A DNA stretch of 8,510 nucleotides from Oscillospiraceae bacterium. GTDB taxonomy: Bacteria > Bacillota > Clostridia > Oscillospirales > Oscillospiraceae. The translations under genes were made by a program, and so were the position numbers. Each line of letters opens with the position of its first letter. Position 1 is the stretch's first letter. The DNA lies in contig JAEDKB010000058.1 in NCBI GenBank assembly GCA_016296045.1, positions 1-8,510 on the forward strand, in the 5' to 3' direction. Under the pieces are notes generated by a model that saw only the letters and a list, made by a program, of their open reading frames with translations, was not told the DNA's origin and made no database searches. Positions 7,906 through 8,510 of the stretch are shown in pieces.

Positions 7906-7924
7906 TGATAGTTCGATCTATCAC
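7866..7924 (+). pseudogene. Truncated tRNA-Arg(CCU) 5' half fused to an unrelated hairpin
   Basis: Bases 7866-7904 read as an acceptor 5' strand (GCGCCCG), a D-arm (GCTC...GAGC), TTCGC, and the anticodon loop CTCCTAA with anticodon CCU. The sequence should then continue with a GCGAA-like strand, a variable loop, a T-arm and CGGGCGC, but all are absent. Instead GTGATAG (7905-7911) pairs perfectly with CTATCAC (7918-7924) around a TTCGAT loop, followed by CTTTTG. With no 3' acceptor strand it cannot be a working tRNA. It may be a pseudogene, or a short tRNA-half transcript ending at a weak terminator-like hairpin. Confidence 0.8.
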
Positions 7925-7925
7925 C

Positions 7926-8033
7926 TTTTGAAAAAGTCCGGAAAATGAAAACAGCGAAAATCCGAACTTTTTTTGACGAAAATGAAATTCGGCAGGATCC
8001 GGAATCACAGAAAACGGAAAACGGTAAAAAAGT
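7926..8033. other. Purine-rich spacer between the two tRNA-Arg copies
   Basis: No start codon with an SD and no convincing coding frame is seen on either strand. The + strand is A/G-rich and repeats a TCCG(G)AA core at 7937, 7961 and 7998, also seen at 7829 and 8034. CCGAA (7962-7966) can pair with TTCGG (7988-7992), with T-runs opposite A-runs inside. TTGACG at 7973 resembles a -35 box but has no matching -10 at 16-18 bp. Confidence 0.5.
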
Positions 8034-8110
8034 TCCGAATATTCCGCAAAATAATCAAATATCGCCATTTGCCCCCGTAGCTCAGTTGGATAGAGCATTC
8101 GCCTCCTAAG
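8034..8110 (+). repeat. Direct repeat, copy 2 (overlaps the intact tRNA-Arg)
   Basis: This is the partner of 7829-7905. It includes TCCGAATATTCCG, the AATAAT box, and the 5' half of the intact tRNA. Changes between copies inside the tRNA part are few: one in the acceptor strand, two in the D-loop and one before the anticodon stem. This suggests an older tandem duplication with later loss of one 3' half. Confidence 0.85.
8050..8055 (+). promoter_or_regulatory. Possible -10 box for tRNA-Arg
   Basis: AATAAT matches TATAAT at five of six positions and would start transcription near 8062, nine bases before the tRNA. No recognisable -35 box is present at 16-18 bp upstream, which is an A-run (8026-8031). 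The assignment is weak. Read-through from ftsH is an alternative source of the tRNA. Confidence 0.3.
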
Positions 8111-8147
8111 CGAAGGGTCAGAGGTTCAAATCCTCCCGGGGGTGCCA
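8071..8147 (+). tRNA. tRNA-Arg (anticodon CCU)
   Basis: This is a 77-base cloverleaf including an encoded CCA (8145-8147). The acceptor strands are GCCCCCG (8071-8077) and CGGGGGT (8137-8143), with a G-U wobble at the first pair. The D-stem is GCTC/GAGC (8080-8083, 8093-8096). The anticodon stem TTCGC/GCGAA is perfect (8098-8102, 8110-8114) around loop CTCCTAA, anticodon CCT at 8105-8107. The variable loop is GGGTC, and the T-arm is AGAGG-TTCAAAT-CCTCC with an A-C mismatch at its first pair (8120/8136). It should decode AGG. It has its own downstream terminator. Two imperfect pairs are mildly unusual, but every arm forms, so I judge it functional. Confidence 0.93.
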
Positions 8148-8186
8148 GCCGCCACAAAATCGTGTGATTTTGCGGCGGTTATTTTT
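8148..8186 (+). terminator. Intrinsic terminator of tRNA-Arg
   Basis: GCCGCC-A-CAAAATC (8148-8161) pairs with GATTTTG-C-GGCGGT (8166-8179) around GTGT, with one internal A/C mismatch and a G-U pair at the base. It is followed by TATTTTT. The stem begins on the base after the tRNA CCA, so release would leave little 3' trailer to trim. Confidence 0.85.
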
Positions 8187-8278
8187 CTAAGCGCCGGTCA
8201 TTTTTTGCCGTTTTTTCTAAGAAAATCCGGCATTTTTCTAATGGGACGGGTACAGTATGCCCCGCCGATTCTTCTAAT
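8182..8278 (+). repeat. Four spaced T-run/CTAA repeats with small inverted repeats
   Basis: TTCTAA occurs at 8185, 8215, 8236 and 8272. The first three follow runs of five or six T, and the fourth follows a degenerate run. The intervals are 30, 21 and 36 bases. Between them lie possible stems: GCCGG (8193-8197) with CCGGC (8227-8231), TTTTC (8213-8217) with GAAAA (8221-8225), and CGGG (8247-8250) with CCCG (8261-8264). The pattern could be stacked weak terminators or a decayed repeat. Confidence 0.55.
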
Positions 8279-8335
8279 GCAGGGGAAAGGTTCAAAATAA
8301 AAGCCTATCAAGCTCACAAAAGCGAGGAAGTAATC

Positions 8336-8410
8336 GTGTGGTTTTGCCGGACGGGAACAATTGTCAAGCGAATCAGCAGAGTGATTCCCTTTCTATCAAT
8401 AACAAATTAA
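8336..8410 (+). CDS. Possible 24-codon small ORF, unknown
   Basis: A GTG start at 8336 is preceded by GAGGAAG (8324-8330), a fair SD with five bases of spacing. The frame reads WFCRTGTIVK after the start and ends PFLSITN before TAA at 8408-8410. The peptide is basic with a hydrophobic tail, but I recognise no family. The same frame is open back to a TGA at 8165-8167, about 80 codons, with no earlier ATG, GTG or TTG start. An intrinsic terminator follows 17 bases after the stop. It could be a real leader peptide or small protein, the tail of a decayed gene, or chance. Confidence 0.25.
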   Translation: MWFCRTGTIVKRISRVIPFLSITN

Positions 8411-8427
8411 GAGCAGTTTGATTTTAG

Positions 8428-8456
8428 GCCGAAGCAGTTCATGCTTCGGCTTTTTT
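8428..8456 (+). terminator. Strong rho-independent terminator
   Basis: GCCGAAGC (8428-8435) pairs perfectly with GCTTCGGC (8443-8450) around a 7-base loop, followed by TTTTTTGTTTTT. It ends a rightward transcript. The nearest intact gene upstream on this strand is the tRNA, which already has its own terminator. A separate small transcript from about 8187-8427 is therefore implied, or else this is a backup stop. Confidence 0.88.
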
Positions 8457-8461
8457 GTTTT

Positions 8462-8510
8462 TCCAATCAGCCCTGCCACATCTTCTCAAAACCGCAGAAA
8501 AGAGATGCTT
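8462..8510. other. Window end with no assignable gene
   Basis: No SD or start codon context is seen on the + strand here. On the - strand two frames are open from the window edge. One ends FEKMWQG then TGA (stop at 8469-8471), and the other runs on to a TGA inside the 8428-8450 hairpin. Either could be the C-terminus of a leftward gene entering from the right, but about 15-25 codons are too few to decide. Confidence 0.2.

Noticed and set aside
7901..8098. A 65-codon - strand frame across the tRNA spacer
   Set aside because: It begins inside the intact tRNA and runs through both tRNA copies. Its Phe/Ser-rich content reflects the purine-rich opposite strand.
7866..8147. Integrated element flanked by attachment sites at tRNA-Arg
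   Set aside because: The repeat is a 5' tRNA half, whereas integration usually duplicates a 3' segment. No integrase or cargo lies in the 205 bp between copies.
8241..8300. Very short ATG frames (7 codons or fewer) near 8257 and 8277
   Set aside because: Too short, with no SD, and not supported by any other signal.

Overview
The window looks like a core chromosomal segment of a mid-GC Firmicute. It is most likely a class Clostridia member near the Oscillospiraceae/Ruminococcaceae, inferred from protein sequence style and gene content rather than from any search. Six complete genes sit head to tail on the + strand with tiny gaps or overlaps: gdpP, rplI, dnaB, tilS, hpt, ftsH. Strong AGGAGG-like ribosome binding sites precede the genes. 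No transposase, phage gene, CRISPR array or insertion sequence is visible.

Region 1-182 is an AT-rich leader. It holds a 22-bp tandem repeat of phased A-tracts, a perfect extended -10 box (TGATATAAT, 135-143) and a strong SD sequence in the loop of a short hairpin. A weaker leftward promoter-like box lies at the left edge. Region 183-7781 is the gene cluster. It joins two modules that lie apart in Bacillus subtilis: gdpP(yybT)-rplI-dnaB(dnaC), and tilS-hpt-ftsH. The join is tight, because tilS starts inside the last codons of dnaB. The cluster links c-di-AMP turnover, ribosome structure, replication fork unwinding, isoleucine tRNA modification, purine salvage and membrane protein quality control. 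These are housekeeping functions typical of the origin-proximal chromosome. No terminator is seen between the genes, so a single long transcript from the gdpP promoter is plausible.

Region 7782-8510 has no long gene and is the least ordinary part. After ftsH comes a perfect 9-bp GC-rich hairpin with no U-tract. Next is a broken tRNA-Arg 5' half (7866-7905) whose 3' half is replaced by an unrelated 7-bp hairpin. A purine-rich spacer follows, then an apparently intact tRNA-Arg(CCU) with encoded CCA (8071-8147). The broken copy and the intact copy, with upstream DNA, form a direct repeat offset by exactly 205 bp, with 66 of 77 positions identical by hand alignment.

Beyond the tRNA are its own terminator, a run of T-tract/CTAA repeats spaced in multiples of three, a second partial copy of the terminator core, a possible 24-codon ORF with an SD, and a strong intrinsic terminator at 8428-8456. 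I see no clear novel defence or mobile system. The best candidates for something undescribed are the tRNA half/hairpin chimera and the possible small transcript at about 8187-8456.
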